Source: Ferrimicrobium sp.
Lineage (GTDB): Bacteria; Actinomycetota; Acidimicrobiia; Acidimicrobiales; Acidimicrobiaceae
Assembly: GCA_027365375.1 (NCBI GenBank)
Contig: DAHXNM010000076.1
Span: 1-7,067, forward strand
DNA: 7,067 nt
Direction: 5' to 3'
The translations under genes were made by a program, and so were the position numbers. The notes below the pieces were generated by a model, which saw only the letters and a program-made list of their open reading frames with translations, was not told where the DNA came from and made no database searches. Below are positions 5,811 to 7,067 of this stretch, one piece after another (the stretch's first letter is position 1; every line of letters begins with the position of its first letter).

Positions 5811-7067
5811 GTGGGTTCATTCATCCTCAGTGTAATTATGAGCATTTTCCATGCAATTGGGACCGGCCTCGCCTGGGCATTTCTGGCTGAACTCAACCTA
5901 GTTCAGAGCTTTGCGGCTAATGACAAACTACCATTTGGCGGCAACTACCAAAATCTGCTTGGCTTTAACGCGCTTGTTATTCCCGGCATCGCAATGTTGG
6001 TGTTTCTGGTCTGGCTAGTTGCCAAGGGACTGACTGGTGGAAATTCCAAGGCCAGCACCGAGGACATGCTAAAACGGGTTGTGGGCGCGCTGGTGGTATC
6101 GTTCGCCCTCAGCCTTATCGTTGGCCCTATTCAAAGCTTGATCGGCGCACTCGACTCGACACTCATGAGCGTTGCGGGCCTCAGCTCTCATGGCCTCGCG
6201 ACGACTTTTGGGATGATCGCAACGACGAGTGCTGTTGGAGGGATTGAGGATTCGATCTTCGTGTCGATCATCATCCTCGTACTCGGACTTATCCTCGCGG
6301 GCATTCTGATTCTAATATTGATTCTCGCCCACGCAGTGGTCTACATACTCATCTATTTCGCGCCATACCTAACACTGTTCCGTAAGGATGGCTTTCGTGA
6401 GGCAGTAGAGGGTGTCACTGCTGCTCTAGCTATGCCATTCATCATCACCTCAATCTTGGCTATCGGCATCGCCACGATGGGGGCGACCAGCGGTGGATTG
6501 GGCGTTCAGCCTATAACTGGCGCCTTAACTGGGACGATCGGTGGTCAGACGATTACACAAGCGATCTCATTGACGAGTGCTACCACGGGGCCGAGCGCAA
6601 TCACTTACTTCTCCAACGCACTTGGCGGGCTTCTCATCCTCGGCGCTGCGGTGTTTCTTCCCAAGTTCATTCTTTCAATGGCGTTCCAAGCTGGTAACGC
6701 TATGCACGATGCCTTCCGCTCTGGCCATCAACAACTAGCCAGCACTGCTACGAATGCCGCGAAACCAGCAGCAGGTGGCAAACTACACCAACTGGCCGAG
6801 AAGGTGCACTCGAAAGTAACGGGTGGTGCTCAAGGGGATACCACCACAAGTACACCAGGCGACGCCGGAGCCGCAACGAGCCGGGGTCAACTCCACGATG
6901 CCGCGGCAACGAACAGTGGAAAGTCGCCGCCAAGTGGTGGTTCGCCCGGAGGCACCCCAGTCTCAGGGCCTACGAGTCCTGGCACTACATCTGGGACACC
7001 TAACGGTTCAGCATCTGTGGTAAGTGGTGTTAACCAACCACCCCAGTCTACGACTGATGCAACAGGA
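5811..7067 (+). CDS. VirB6/TrbL-like polytopic channel protein with low-complexity tail, 3' end beyond the window
   Basis: The frame is open from GTG 5811 to the right edge (419 codons, no stop), so the gene is incomplete. AAGGAGG at 5794-5800 lies 10 bases before GTG, the only start within reach of it; the next ATG is at 5838. Hydrophobic segments lie near residues 3-25, 52-73, 89-113, 149-188 (long enough for two passes), 202-225 and 268-291, giving about six or seven membrane passes. This is the layout of the VirB6/TrbL inner-membrane channel component of type IV secretion. A cytoplasmic-looking RKDGFREAVEG loop lies at 191-201. From about residue 300 the protein becomes polar and low in complexity, rich in Ser, Thr, Gly, Pro and Ala, as in the C-terminal tails of many Gram-positive TrbL-like proteins. 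It follows the pilin-like gene by 55 bases and is probably co-transcribed with it. The family is called from topology and neighbours. Confidence 0.82.
   Translation, partial: MGSFILSVIMSIFHAIGTGLAWAFLAELNLVQSFAANDKLPFGGNYQNLLGFNALVIPGIAMLVFLVWLVAKGLTGGNSKASTEDMLKRVVGALVVSFALSLIVGPIQSLIGALDSTLMSVAGLSSHGLATTFGMIATTSAVGGIEDSIFVSIIILVLGLILAGILILILILAHAVVYILIYFAPYLTLFRKDGFREAVEGVTAALAMPFIITSILAIGIATMGATSGGLGVQPITGALTGTIGGQTITQAISLTSATTGPSAITYFSNALGGLLILGAAVFLPKFILSMAFQAGNAMHDAFRSGHQQLASTATNAAKPAAGGKLHQLAEKVHSKVTGGAQGDTTTSTPGDAGAATSRGQLHDAAATNSGKSPPSGGSPGGTPVSGPTSPGTTSGTPNGSASVVSGVNQPPQSTTDATG

Noticed and set aside
5516..5896. 126-codon open frame on the minus strand
   Set aside because: Spans antisense across the pilin-like gene, the spacer and the VirB6-like start, all of which have good ribosome sites and membrane-protein character.
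6509..6520. GCCTATAACTGG, resembling the shared promoter element
   Set aside because: It lies within the VirB6-like coding region, matches only the GCCTATA core, and no gene start follows.

Overview
The window looks like part of a conjugative element (plasmid or integrated element) from a high-to-moderate GC Gram-positive bacterium, most likely an actinobacterium. The base composition is only moderately GC-rich, so one of the lower-GC actinobacterial lineages such as the acidophilic Acidimicrobiia is possible, but that is a guess. The lineage call rests on the VirB4-type ATPase, whose N-terminal part has the layout I know from actinobacterial SCO6880/PrgI-type conjugation proteins, and on a primase/polymerase-like N-terminus in the neighbouring gene that resembles an actinobacterial family.

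Layout. Two genes run leftward from about 2649. The first encodes a 549-residue acidic protein with a Cys-rich, primase-polymerase-like N-terminus. The second overlaps it by 8 bases and encodes a protein containing a clear sigma-70 region 2, which runs off the left edge. Three genes run rightward from about 2705: a VirB4/TraC-like ATPase with an N-terminal membrane hairpin (to 5398), a 90-residue two-helix VirB2/pilin-like protein (5483-5755), and a polytopic VirB6/TrbL-like channel protein with a long Ser/Thr/Gly/Pro-rich tail (5811 to the right edge, incomplete). The rightward genes therefore encode core parts of a type IV secretion (DNA-transfer) machine: motor, pilus or small membrane subunit, and inner-membrane channel.

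Regulation. The most striking non-coding signal is a 15-bp element, consensus TTGCCTATATAAGTT, found three times and each time just upstream of a gene start: once facing left before the 549-residue gene, once facing right before the ATPase gene, and once before the pilin-like gene. The two copies between the divergent genes sit back to back and form a perfect 8-bp inverted repeat with a 5-bp spacer. If the elements are -10 regions, the two divergent promoters overlap and should compete. The leftward operon encodes a sigma-like protein, so a plausible but untested model is that this protein, or a repressor that binds the palindrome, controls both its own operon and the transfer genes. A hairpin between the ATPase and pilin-like genes may end or attenuate the first rightward transcript before the third promoter copy restarts transcription.

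Coding density is high and no gene-free stretch exceeds about 85 bases. I saw no tRNA, rRNA, CRISPR array, insertion sequence or recognisable origin of transfer.
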